Assembly: GCA_022495995.1 (NCBI GenBank)
Contig: JAFEMH010002495.1
Span: 273,327 to 337,326, forward strand
DNA length: 64,000 nucleotides
Reading direction: 5' to 3'
DNA from: Adenophora triphylla var. japonica
Lineage: Eukaryota; Streptophyta; Magnoliopsida; Asterales; Campanulaceae
Part shown: positions 23,044-33,563 of the stretch, in pieces
How positions within the stretch are numbered: the stretch's first letter is position 1
Layout: each line of letters starts with the position of its first letter
Program-made: the position numbers and the translations under genes
The notes under the pieces: model-generated
Told to the model about the DNA's origin: nothing
What the model saw: the letters and a program-made list of their open reading frames with translations, nothing else
Database searches by the model: none

Positions 23044-23144
23044 GCGTTCTTCCCTCTCGAATGTATAAATGGATGACATTTGGAGAGGTGGAAACTGTTC
23101 GATCAGCAATAGATTCTGAACTGCACTATCACGGAATAGCAAAG
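23044..23144 (+). pseudogene. LACS6/7-type long-chain acyl-CoA synthetase exon
   Basis: After an acceptor (TTTACCAG, 23036-23043) one frame reads MYKWMTFGEVETVRSAI, then ELHYHGIAK, ending at AAAG/GCAAGT. YKWMT-GE followed by a hydrophobic helix and HGI is the N-terminal segment of peroxisomal long-chain acyl-CoA synthetases (LACS6/7). The exon lacks internal stops. The donor would be GC rather than GT, or the exon runs a few codons further. The adjoining exon with FINRPEWLIVDHAC is not present downstream, so this is a lone fragment. Confidence 0.65.
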
Positions 23145-24420
23145 GCAAGTGAAATACTTGATTTATTTCTCGAAACCCTCTTTTCTCATATAAACTGTTG
23201 GTGTTTTATACCTATTTGAATAGTATATAAGCATAATTATTAAGTTTGTCATCCGTTTAAACTTGCATGACTCATTTTTGTTTCTGATTGGAGTCCCTAC
23301 TTTTATGTGGGATAAATTATCTTACAAAGTATATAGCAAACAATGTGATTGACTTGAGTTCATGTCTTACCAGTAATGACATCATTGGTATGCTTGTTTT
23401 TGTTGTCCCCTGAAACTACCATGTCTTAACAGTAATTTTTCAGTTTATGAATGTTTGTTTATATAGGGTCCCTTTGTGCCACAGTTTATTAGACATCTTC
23501 TGTAGGAGTGCATTTTTTAATTTTATTTTTTGGTACGCTCTTCCAATTTTTGCAAGCCAATTTGCGAAAATTGGATGTTTGTTTTTGGATGTCTTAACAT
23601 TAATGACATCATTAGTACGCTCTTCAAATTTTTGCAAGCCAATTTGCAGCTTGATAACATTCTCTACGCTCAAAATTAATATGACAATCCCAATGTTTTC
23701 TTATAAGCACTCGGCAGTCCTCAATGATATTTCCAGCAAGATGGAAGTTGGTATCAGCTGTTTGGATTAGACCAACACCATCTTTGAGTCAGTTTCCTGT
23801 TGGACTTTTAAATCTCTCATGCTCCATGCAAGTTTCTTTCCTTTCTCAAATGGCTTTGAGTCCGGCCTGCAATATAGAGCATATTTCAATCCCTCCTGTG
23901 AAGCCTACCAACCATTGACTTCATCATTTCTGAACAACTCGCAAATGGCACGGCACCCTGCTTTCAGTTTCTTGACTCGTTGAGTTGATGTGAACTCCTT
24001 ATTGATGTGTAGTTATGTATACCTGAATATGCAGTTCTTTATACCTGGAAATGCTGTATAGTTATTTCCACTACTTGCCAACTCCTTGTGCTGCTTTCAA
24101 TTAGAATCGTAGGGGTAAAAAAATAAATTGAAAATGATGATTAGTCAATTGACCATTCAAACATATTAACAACATATTCTCATGTCCAAATTTACCCGTA
24201 ATTAACTCCACTTCTTACAAAATTAATACTCAGCCTTCCCTTCTCCCTCATCCTCATTTATCCAATCTCCTCATTTTCACAAGGGTAATTTTGAAAGTTG
24301 AATGACTCTAAACCCTCTATTCTATTAATGAGTATCTTTATGGAACAAATAAAAATAGAAAATAGGACTCCCATTATTGGACGGAGGGAGTATAAGACTA
24401 TTAGTTATATGCGTACACAT
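23145..24420. other. Spacer with short direct repeats and an unplaced coding-like patch
   Basis: A 33-bp segment GTACGCTCTTCCAATTTTTG... at 23533 recurs at 23615, and an ATGTCTTA...ATGACATCATT block recurs at 23362 and 23588, so the region has duplicated. The patch 23740-23990 is GC-richer. On the minus strand it reads in pieces such as GLKYALYCRPDSKPFEKGKK and ADTNFHLAGNIIEDC, with stops. I do not recognise a family. A Stowaway-like end (GGACGGAGGGAGTA) lies at 24380-24393. Confidence 0.4.
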
Positions 24421-24424
24421 GTTT

Positions 24425-24910
24425 TGATCACTAAAGAAATCATGTTTTTGCAATGTCCTCATTATTGAAGTTTTTTTTTTTTTTTTTTTTTTTTTTTTGC
24501 GATGTCCTCATTTAAGTACACGATTTCTGCAGTGTCCTCACTCCGTAAACGAAGAATTCAATTTTTTTATCGGCGGAAGGGCACATGCTATCACGTGACT
24601 AACAACCATTATAAACTTAACTTTTCGTCATTGAAAATTCATCAGAAAATGGTGTTTTTTTTATACGAATTTGAAGAAATGGAAATGAAATAGTGTGGTC
24701 TTTTTGATAGTCCATGGTTGTCTTTGATCTGAAAAGCTAAATTTATAACGGATGTTAGTCACGTTATAGCATGTGTCCCTCTGCCGTTAAAAAATTGACG
24801 TCTCCGTTTACGGAGTTAGGTTATTGCAAAAATCGTGTACTTGAATGAGGACATTGAAAAAAAAACTTCAATGAGGACGTTCAAAACCATAATTTCTTTT
24901 GTAACCAAAA
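24425..24910. mobile_element. Foldback MITE with about 120-bp inverted ends
   Basis: The left arm runs TTTTGATCACTAAAGAAATC, then CAATGTCCTCATTATTGAAG, a T tract, CGATGTCCTCATTTAAGTAC and CTCCGTAAACG. The right arm is its reverse complement in the same order (CTCCGTTTACGGAG, GTACTTGAATGAGGACATTG, A tract, CTTCAATGAGGACGTT, AATTTCTTTTGTAACC). The arms match over most of 120 bp. The core (about 240 bp) has no coding features. I cannot define a target duplication, so the superfamily (Mutator-like is possible) is open. Confidence 0.75.
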
Positions 24911-25184
24911 TGTGGTTTTTGCCTTATAGGATCCACGCCAGTGTAACTACCGTATACTCCATCCCAAAATGAATGCCCAAAACACTTTTAAATTTGCTCT
25001 TGAAAAATGTAAGAAAGATATAGAAAATCATAAATTTAAAAATTATGAGGGTCCAATGAGGGAGAACAAAAATAAGAAAAATCAAGACCCATAAAAAAAC
25101 ATTATGATACAAACACACCTATAAATGGATCATTCAGTCAAGAGTCACATTAAATATCATCAACCACATTATTAAATATAAGGA

Positions 25185-26885
25185 CCATATTTTGACCTGA
25201 GTTCAAATAATTTTGAGGGCCCGATACCATTGTTTCCTTCTACTTCCGTGTCGATAAATCTTTCAAGGAATAAATTTGCTGGGAATCTCGATTTCTTGTG
25301 CCAATTAAGTGATGCGGCCTTGTACATTCTTGACATCTCATACAATTTACTAACCGGAGGGCTTCCTGATTGTTTGGGGAAACTAGAAGAACTGACTGTT
25401 GTTAACTTAGCGCACAACAGACTTTCTAGGGAAATCCCTTTTTCTATTGGATCCTTATTTCGCTTGAAATCATTATACTTGTACAACAGTAGCTTTGAAG
25501 GGGAGCTTCCTCTGTCCTTGTCAAATTGTGAACGGTTGATCTTCTTGGATGTTGGAGTGAACAAGTTAACCGGAAATGTACCTGCTTGGATTGGGGGAAT
25601 ATATCGCAGCTCCACGTTCTCCGTCTGCGATCAAATAAATTTAATGGGACCATCCCTTTAAATTTATGTCAGTTAAATGAACTTCAAGTCTTAAACCTTT
25701 CTCAAAACAACTTACACGAAACCATTCCTCCATGTTTAAACAATCTCAGTGCCATGGTTCAGAAAGGAATTGAACTTAATAATCAACTTTATGATATATA
25801 TGCGGCTAACGAAATCTATATTGACTATTCAATGATAGGATGGTAAGGTAGAGAGCTTGAATTTGGAAATAATTTGAGACTATTGAAGCTCATTGATTTC
25901 TCAAGCAATAACTTGAGTAGAGAAATTCCTAATGAAATAACACAGCTATTTGAGTTGGTAGCTCTGAACTTATCTAGAAATGCATTGCAGGGTAAGGTTC
26001 CCCAACAGATTGGTCAGCTGAAGTCTAGAGGCTCTTTATTTATCTAGAAACGGGTTTTCTGGTAAGTTACCTGTATTTGTCTCAGCTGAATTCCTTAAAC
26101 TATCTAGACCTATCGTACAACAAGTTTTCTGGAAAATTACCATCAGGCACTCAACTCCAAAGCTTTGATTCGTCCATGTTTATTGGTAATGTTGGACTTT
26201 GTGGGCTTCCACTTGCATCAAAATGCCTTGGACACATACCTTGACATGTGTGTTTGGAAACTGTGAAGTACGCAAGGTTTCCAGTGTTTCATCACCAGGT
26301 TTGCGACGGGGCACACTCAAGATGAGGGCAGCTTGATTCCAAGTAGCAGCTGTTGATGTAATGCGATAACCACTGTCCCACCGTTTATGGATGTCCTCAC
26401 TTGGATAAAGAAAATCAAGCTCCACTTTCCACTTTCCAAAATTTAGTTTTGCAACAATAAAGTGACTAGTGAAAAAGATTTGGTAAAAAACATTTAGGGA
26501 CAAAGTTCTTTCCAAAAATGACATTTATTTTGGGACAAAAATTCTTGAAAATTGACATTCATTTCTAGAATAAATTTCTTCTAGGTATTATTTTTCTAAC
26601 ATAAAAATTTCAGACACTGGTGTCACCTAATTGTAACCCTCGCTCATCAAAAAGGCAAGCTAGAAGATTCATGCGAGATTTTTTGGATTATTGCTCAGTC
26701 GCACTGGTAATGAGGAATTCAAAAGGGCAGCAATACAAATTTGAATAATGGTTCAGGTTTCATTACTGGATTCTGGGGTATATGTGGTGCTTTTCTTCTC
26801 AATTGTCGTGGTCGACATTCCTTTTTCCACTTCACGGATAACTTGACCGACTAGTTCTATGTGAAAAGGGCAGCACGCAATTTCT
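25185..26885 (+). pseudogene. Receptor-like-protein pseudogene (3' part), interrupted
   Basis: Nearly the same sequence as the C-terminal half of the intact gene at 33564-36455, from about its position 35170. It has LRRs with FPSTSVSINLSRNKFAGN, LDISYNLL, LPDCLGKLEELTVVNLAHN and CLNNLSAMVQKG. Lesions seen: missing 5' half; frame change near 25597; Gln to TAA at 25844-25846 (GGATGG-TAA, where the intact gene has CAA); deletion near 26025. After KCLG (26231) a 500-bp piece with a MUT9-like kinase exon interrupts it. The membrane-anchor region resumes at about 26745 (SGFITGFWGICGAFLLN) and ends at a stop near 26852. High identity to the intact gene over 25200-25860 points to a recent duplication. 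Confidence 0.88.
26240..26424 (-). pseudogene. MUT9-like kinase exon inside the RLP pseudogene
   Basis: The minus strand encodes VELDFLYPSEDIHKRW, then YRITSTAATWNQAALI, SVPRRKPGDE and LRTSQFPNTHVK, ending at a CAAG/GTATGT donor. This is the conserved C-terminal repeat of MUT9-like/HD16-EL1 kinases (histone and flowering-time kinases of the casein-kinase-1 family). It carries no stop. Flanking intron sequence came with it. The rest of a kinase gene in the same orientation lies at 38235-42690, lacking exactly this exon type. See the kinase pseudogene entry. Confidence 0.85.
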
Positions 26886-27404
26886 GAAGGTAATACCAAC
26901 TAATTATACTATGTTATCTTGTTATTACTATATATTATTGCTTACATTTACAAACATCTATGGAGTTTGGCCTAATGCTTCTTAATTTGATGATGTTGGA
27001 AGGTTGGATATATGTGTCCAAGAATCGAAAGCGGAATGTTGTTGTTCTTACGTGTGAGAAGGAGAAAGAAACTTGTAAGATGGCTTGCTGTTTGCTTGGT
27101 AAACAATTTGCATATTATTTCACAATATTTTTTTGATACACGCCCCGAAGCAATGGGAAAAAATATTTCGAAATTCCAAGCACCCCTATTTCTTATGACT
27201 CTAAAACTTGGAAATCAAGTCAAACACTTTTAAAAATAAACATAATAATCTAAAATATCACTAAAGTATAAATCTATTTTTAAATATATAATTACTGGCC
27301 ATCTAAATATAAATCCGAAAAATATATGATGGAGTAAAAACCCACTTAGTAATAAAAACTTCGCTAGTGCACGAGGGTCGAATGCACAGGAACTTGTGTT
27401 TTTA

Positions 27405-27964
27405 AATTAGAAAAATTAGAAGTTGTTGTTTAGTGATGGTTGATTTATTAACTTATTCAAATTTTGTGCATTCATTTGAGGTCTAGATATTTTGAGAAAT
27501 AGTTATTTATTTTGAAACGGGGTAGTATTAATTTTAAAAATTAGCCATGTTTTGGGACCATATGTTGTGATAATGAATCGTTAATATTTATTTCTAATTA
27601 CTTGAATTCTTATTATGTATTATAGCTATTTATAGTTTATAGTGTACATTATGGACTAAAATGTTAAGTCATAGGAAAGACTCATTAACTTTATCAATGT
27701 TTTATTACTACTTGGACCATATATATATATATACTTCCTCCGTCCCATTAGTAATGGGAAATTTACTGTAGATACGGGAATTAAGGAAAAGTGAATTATA
27801 GTGGAGGAAATAGTGAATTATAATGGTGTTGTGAGTATTAAAATAATGTAGGAGAGAGAATGAGTGGAGGGAATAGTAAAGATTCCTTTCCATTTTAGGA
27901 AGTTTGTGGTTTGTAATGGGACGACCAAAAAGGAAAGTTTGTGGTTTGTAATGGGACGGAGGGA

Positions 27965-28022
<58 letters not shown>

Positions 28023-29262
28023 GTGTAGGACCCATGCTATTGAAACAAGCAGAGAAAAGATGATGTTAATTGTCTACCTAATAATTCAGTCAAGAGTCAT
28101 TGCATATAATAAATCATAAAATTAAAGTGAATATGGAAAAATATAGGTTAGCTTTAGGGATCTGATAGTAGATTAGTCAATAAAGGGAGAGATAATGGGT
28201 TGGTTAAAAGAATGAATGGAATTTGATGATTGACTTCTGCTCAAGTCTTTGTAAATTTTAGCGACTTTTGACTCACCTTTTTTTTATGCATTTTGTGGGA
28301 CTCGGAACCTTCGGTTCAAAATATTGTATCTACTATTATTTGTTTTGACATCATCACCATCCTTTTTATAAATTTTGCATTCAATTTTTTATTTACAATT
28401 TCAGTTATTTAAAAATAAAATATAGTAATAATATAATGTACTAAATTGCAAAAAATATAGTAATAATATAATGTACTAATTTGTTTTGACTTTGAATTTG
28501 TTTATGGCGGGTGGTGGCGGTAGTGGCGGCTTTATTGTGGACCGGCAGTAACATTGCAAAATTCCGGCAAAATGGGATTTTGATTTTAACCAAAATTTTG
28601 GTAAATAAGTAATTTGAATATTTAATTGTTCAATTAATAATTTGAAAGACATCTTTGCCCTCAAAAAATCATTTCCATCTCACATGCTATGCTATGGGTT
28701 CCGTCCATCCAAAATTGCTTTGGATTGCAACAAGTTGCGAATATAATGTACTAAATTGCAAAGAATAAAACTTTAGATCCGATATTACAACTTCGTATGA
28801 ACTTAGTGGTAGTAAGTACAATTTCCCCGCAACATTCGTACTCTTGTTTTTGTTTTCCCGAAACTACAATGTTTTAATAATAATTTTTCAATTTTGACAG
28901 AGAAAAAGAGTTGGTTGTGGGTTCAACTCTCACTAAAGTTAAATCAAAATCTTTCGGTTTTCAATTTTGACTGAGAAAAAGAGTCGGTCATCGGTTAAAC
29001 TCTAAACAAAGACATTTATTTTTAAATAGATTGTCAAAGGGAGGATAGGACCGGCCGACGGAGTTGCCGCAATAATTGCAGGCCGAAGGCGGTCGGAGGA
29101 AGCAATGATCAACGGCGGCAGCCGACGACTGTTGGAGGCAGTGAGAGAAGGGGAAGGAATGTATAATAAGGTTTGAGAAGGTGGGGTTAGTTTTGTTATT
29201 TATAATTATTATAAAGAGAATAAGATATTCTATCGGGTTTTTCATTTCAAACCCGGTGTGAA
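27405..29262. repeat. Large direct duplication, unit 1
   Basis: Unit 1 begins near AATTAGAAGTTGTTGTTTAG and ends near the TTTCATTTCAAACCCGGT segment. The same succession occurs again at 29263-30297. Unit 1 additionally contains the Stowaway at 27734 and the spacer 28370-28990, which are missing from unit 2. No gene is seen. The CT/GA-rich part 29040-29240 is open on the minus strand but has no family features. Confidence 0.85.
27734..27965. mobile_element. Stowaway MITE, complete
   Basis: Ends CTTCCTCCGTCCCATTAGTA and, on the opposite strand, CTCCCTCCGTCCCATTACAA, flanked by TA on both sides (27732-27733, 27966-27967). 232 bp. A duplicated GGAAAGTTTGTGGTTTGTAA near the right end shows a small internal tandem repeat. 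It is followed directly by a (TA)n tract to 28016. Confidence 0.9.
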
Positions 29263-30297
29263 TTAGAAGTTGTTGTTTAGTGACGGAAGATTTATTAACT
29301 TATTCAAATTTTGAGCATTCATTTGAGGTCTAGATTTTTTGAGAAATAGTTATTTCTTTTGAAACGGAGGTAGTATTAATTTTAAAAATTAGCCATGTTT
29401 TTGGACCATATGTTGTAATAAAGACTCGTTAATATTTATTTCTAATAACTTGAATTCTTATTATGTATTTTATAGCTATTTATAGTCTATAGTGTACATT
29501 ATGGACTAAAATGTAAGTCATAGGAAAGACTCTTTAAATTTATCAATGTTTTATTACTACTTGGACCATTATATATTAAAAAAAAAATAGTGTAGGACCC
29601 ATGCTATTGAAACAAGCAGAGAAAAGATGATGTTAATTGTGTACCTAATAATTCAGTCAAGAGTCATTGGATATAATAAATCATAAAATTAAAGTGATTA
29701 TGGAAAAATTAAAGATGATGGTAGATTAGTCAATAAAGGGAGAGATAATGGGTTGGTTAAAAGAACGAAAGGAAATTTGATGATTAACTTCTGATCAAGT
29801 CTTTGTAAATTTTCGCGACTTTTGACTCACTTTTTTTATGCATTTTGTGGGACTCGAAACCTTCGGTTCAAAATATTGTAACTACTGTTATTTGTTTTGA
29901 AAATCAATGAGTAACTATTGTGTTATTTTGGCTAAACAACTATTTTGTCAATGAACTCTAAGTCAATTACCAATATTTTCACTGTTTTTTTTATTGTTCT
30001 CACTAATATATTTCTCTTTTTTAATGCCAAATTGTTTCTTGCGGTTCATTCATCACTAATGCAATTCTTTAATTTTTATAAATAAGATTTTAATTGCAGG
30101 CTGAAGGTGGTCGGAGGAAGAAATGGTCAACGGCGGTAGCCGACGACTGTTGTCAGCAGCAGTTGTAGGTAGTGAGAGAAGGGGAAGGAATGTATAATAA
30201 CTAATAAGGTTTGAGAAGGTGGGGTTAGTTTTGTCATTTATAATTATTATAAAGAGAATAAGATATTCTGTCGGGTTTTTCATTTCAAACCCAGTAA
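29263..30297. repeat. Large direct duplication, unit 2
   Basis: Tandem second copy, about 1.03 kb against 1.86 kb for unit 1. The absence of the Stowaway insertion (only TATATATTA with an A run at 29570) suggests unit 2 keeps the empty site, so the MITE either arrived after the duplication or was in only one copy. 30298-30480 is AT-rich with nothing recognised. Confidence 0.85.
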
Positions 30298-30482
30298 CAC
30301 TAAAATAAAAATAATATTGTAATATTTTTATTGATAATTTCTCATGTCTCAAAGATTTATTGATAAAAACCCCTTCATCTTATTTCAAAGTATTTTTTTT
30401 AAAAGAACTACCCGTAGTAACAAAAACGTTCTAATTACAACTAAAATCCTAATACAAGTGTTAGAAACTTATGGAACAGACA

Positions 30483-32680
30483 ACAACAACAACAACAACA
30501 AAGCCTTAGTCCCAAAATAATTTGGGGTCGGCTAACATGAATCCTCATATGTTATCGTGAAATAAATAAATAAAAAAAATTAAATTAAATTAAATTAAAA
30601 AAAAAATAAATAAAAAATAAATAAAAATAAAAAAATAAAAAATAAAATAAAAAAATAAAAAAAATAAAAATAAAAAATCAACCCCCCACATGAATTTTTG
30701 CCCTCCACTCCGGCCTCTTCAACACCATACTTTCATCCACACCAAGTAAATTCATATCATTTTCAATTACTCTAATCCAAGTTTGTTTGGGTCTTCCCCT
30801 ACCCCTCGCCATTTTATCATTTCTCCACTGTTCCGGCCTCCTAACCGGTGCATCACTCGGTCTCCTTCTCACATGTCCAAACCACCGTAGACGATTTTCC
30901 CTCATTTTATCCTCAATGGGCGCAACTCCTACTTTACCTCTGATCACCTCATTCCCCAACCGATCCTTTCTTGTATGACCGCACATCCATCGAAGCATAC
31001 GCATCTCCGCCACATTCATCTTATGCACGTGACACTGTTTCACGGCCCAACATTCGGTGCCGTAAAGCAATGCCGGCCTAATTGCCGTGCGGTAGAATTT
31101 TCCCTTTAATCTATTGGGCATGCCGCGATCACATAGAAACCCTGTAGCACTCTTCCACTTCAACCAACCGCTTTAATCCTATGAGCCACATCTCCATCTA
31201 ATTCTCCATCCTTTTTGGATAATGGATCCAAGATAGCGAAAAACTCGAAGCTTGGATAATATTTCCATCAAATGTGACCGCCCTGCCTCCCTACTTCCAA
31301 CTCTCGCTAAACTTACACTCCAAATATTCGGTCTTGTTTCGCTAATCGAAAACCTCGAGATTCCAAAGTGTGTCTCCACAACTCCAATTTACTTTCAACA
31401 CCCTCTCTTGTCTCATCAATCGCACAATATCATCTCGCGAACAACATACACTTTGGTATATCATCTTGGGTGACCTCGTCAATTCGTCCATTATCAAAGC
31501 AAAAAGAAAGGGGCTAAGTGCGGAACCTTGATGCACTCCAATCTTTATAGGGAACTCTTCGCCTTTCCAACACTAGTACGTACACAAGTACTAACTCCAT
31601 TATACATGTTCTTGATAATATCAATATATTTCTTTGAAACACCCTTCTTTGCTAATGCCCACCAAAGTACCTCTCTTGGCACTTTATCATATGCCTTCTC
31701 CAAATCAATGAAAACCATATGCAAATCTTTCTTTTGATCCCGATATTTCTCCATGGTTTGTCTCATAAGATATATTGCCTCCATAGTCGATCTTCCCGGC
31801 ATAAACCCAAATTGGTTATCCGAAATATCCACAATTTTTCTCGGCCTTTGTGCAATCACTCTTTCCCAAAGTTTCATAGTATGGCTCATTAGTTTGATCC
31901 CCGATAGTTGGCACAATCTTGGACATCACCTTTATTCTTATACAAAGGGATCGTAGTACTCTTCCGCCACTCCAATGGCATTGTGTTAACTCTCCATATC
32001 TTGTTAAATAGCGTTGTTAACCAATCTACTCCCCTCTCCCCGAAACATCTCCAAACCTCGGTGGTATACCATCCGGTCCTACGGCTTTCTTCAATCTCAT
32101 CTTTTTCATTGCCATTTCCACTTCACTCTTTCGAATTCTCCGCATAAAATCTCGATTAACCATACTCGAAGAGATATTTAAATCTCCAATATCCTGCTCT
32201 TGACCGCCATTGAACAAGTTATCAAAGTACGAACTCCATCTATCTTTTATCTCTTTATCCCCAACTAAAACTCTTTGGTCTACATCCTTCACACATTTAA
32301 CCGTCCCAATATCTCGTGTCCTCTTATCCCTCATACGAGCGAGTCTGTAGATGTCCTTTTCCCCTTCTTTTGTATCCAACTTATCATAAAGTTTCTGATT
32401 CACCTTTGCTCTTGCGTCTCTTACTGCTTTCTTAGCATCTCTTCTAGCTTTCTTATACTTCTCATAGTTCTCGTCGCTCCTACATTTTCCCAATAATTTG
32501 TAGCATTCTCGCTTGCCCTTTATTGCTTGTTTTACTTCCTCGTTCCACCATGATGTGTCCTTACTTGGTGGCCCATTTCCTCTAGATTCTCCAAGGACTT
32601 CTTTCGCCACCTCCTTTATGGTATGTACCATCTTAGTCCAAGTCGAATCTATATCCATATCCTCCATATTATCCATACTA
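30483..32680 (-). mobile_element. RTE-type LINE, 5'-truncated
   Basis: Minus strand. The 3' end is a (TTG)n tail (CAACAACAACAACAACAACAA at 30481-30501 on plus) just after GCCGACCCCAAATTATTTTG, typical of plant RTE LINEs. Coding remnants in order: DTSWWNEEVKQAIKGKR and KKAVGPDGIPP (32676-32026); NQFGFMPGRSTMEAI and FIDLEKAYDKVPRE (31916-31545); QGSALSPFLFALIMDEL then a damaged catalytic box reading SRDD instead of FADD (31536-31342); and the C-terminal LKGKFYRTAIRPALLYGTECW with RWMCGHTRKDR (31163-30678). Endonuclease is missing. Frame breaks separate all pieces, so the copy is dead. Confidence 0.93.
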
Positions 32681-32689
32681 TAACATTAA

Positions 32690-33340
32690 AACAAAAATTA
32701 ATTAATTTATTTTTAGTTATTTAATTTAACTCATTACTTAATTATAATTGATTAGTGTAGAATAATTATCCTTCCACATTAAATTAATAGATGTCCTCTT
32801 ACCATTATAACCTCCTAATTTATTTATTTTTAGTTATTTAATTTAACAAATTTATATGTCTCAAGTAAAATTTAATTGCACATACAATAATTAATTAATT
32901 TTAAATGTTTACCTATTTGTATTAATTATTCTCCTCTTGCAATTACTCCTTTCCTAATTAATTTATTTTAAACATTCATCTTAACCAATTTACGTTGCAA
33001 TAAAATTCAATCCTAAAATTTTTAAGAAAATAAATACTCAATCATAGAGGTTAATGTTGTATCAATTCAGTATATAACATTTAAAGTTTACTCTATAAAA
33101 TGTCTAGCTATATAAATAATAAATATAAACAAGCCAACAATTGTAGTACTAAGTTTTTTCATTTTAAACATCTGGGAATAATTTTTGTTTCTCAATTTAA
33201 ACTATATTTCAGATGTTTTCTTCTTCTCTTTTTTTTTTTTTTTTTTTTTTTTCCAAGAGACTTCAAATTTCATATACCACAAAATTAAATGAAGACCATA
33301 TTTTCTTTTGAGTAAAGTTGTCTATATCAATTACTAAGGA
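32690..33340. other. AT-rich spacer upstream of the RLP gene
   Basis: Contains repeated TTTATTTTTAGTTATTTAATTTAA segments (32707 and 32822), which are a small direct duplication, and a (T)n tract at 33229-33252. No exon recognised. Confidence 0.5.
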
Positions 33341-33344
33341 GGGG

Positions 33345-33397
33345 TTGACTCCTGATCAATGCATCAATTATTAAGGAGGGGGTTGACTCATGGTCAA
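33345..33397 (+). promoter_or_regulatory. W-box cluster upstream of the RLP gene
   Basis: Three WRKY W-box cores: TTGACT at 33345-33350 and 33383-33388, and GTCAA (TTGAC on the other strand) at 33393-33397. The first two sit in a direct repeat AAGGAGGGG(G)TTGACTC. They lie 75-130 bp upstream of the TATA box. W-boxes are the known binding sites of defence-related WRKY factors. Confidence 0.6.
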
Positions 33398-33473
33398 CAC
33401 GTTTGAGTCGTTGGGGAAACTTTATAATTCATTTCATTTGGACCAAAGGTCGAGGGAGTATTTCCTTTCTACT

Positions 33474-33481
33474 TATAAATA
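33474..33481 (+). promoter_or_regulatory. TATA box of the RLP gene
   Basis: TATAAATA, 83 bp before the ATG at 33564. A transcription start about 30 bp downstream would give a short A-rich leader, and would exclude the in-frame ATG at 33390 as the translation start. Confidence 0.65.
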
Positions 33482-33563
33482 CATCTTATTTGATCACAAG
33501 TTTATTTATCAATCATCCAATATTAAGTTCGTTCTATTTCTTTCTTTAGTAAAAAAAAAGACG

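Noticed and set aside
33390..33563. N-terminal 58-residue extension of the receptor gene
   Set aside because: Contains the TATA box and would bury the signal peptide; ATG 33564 is the sensible start.
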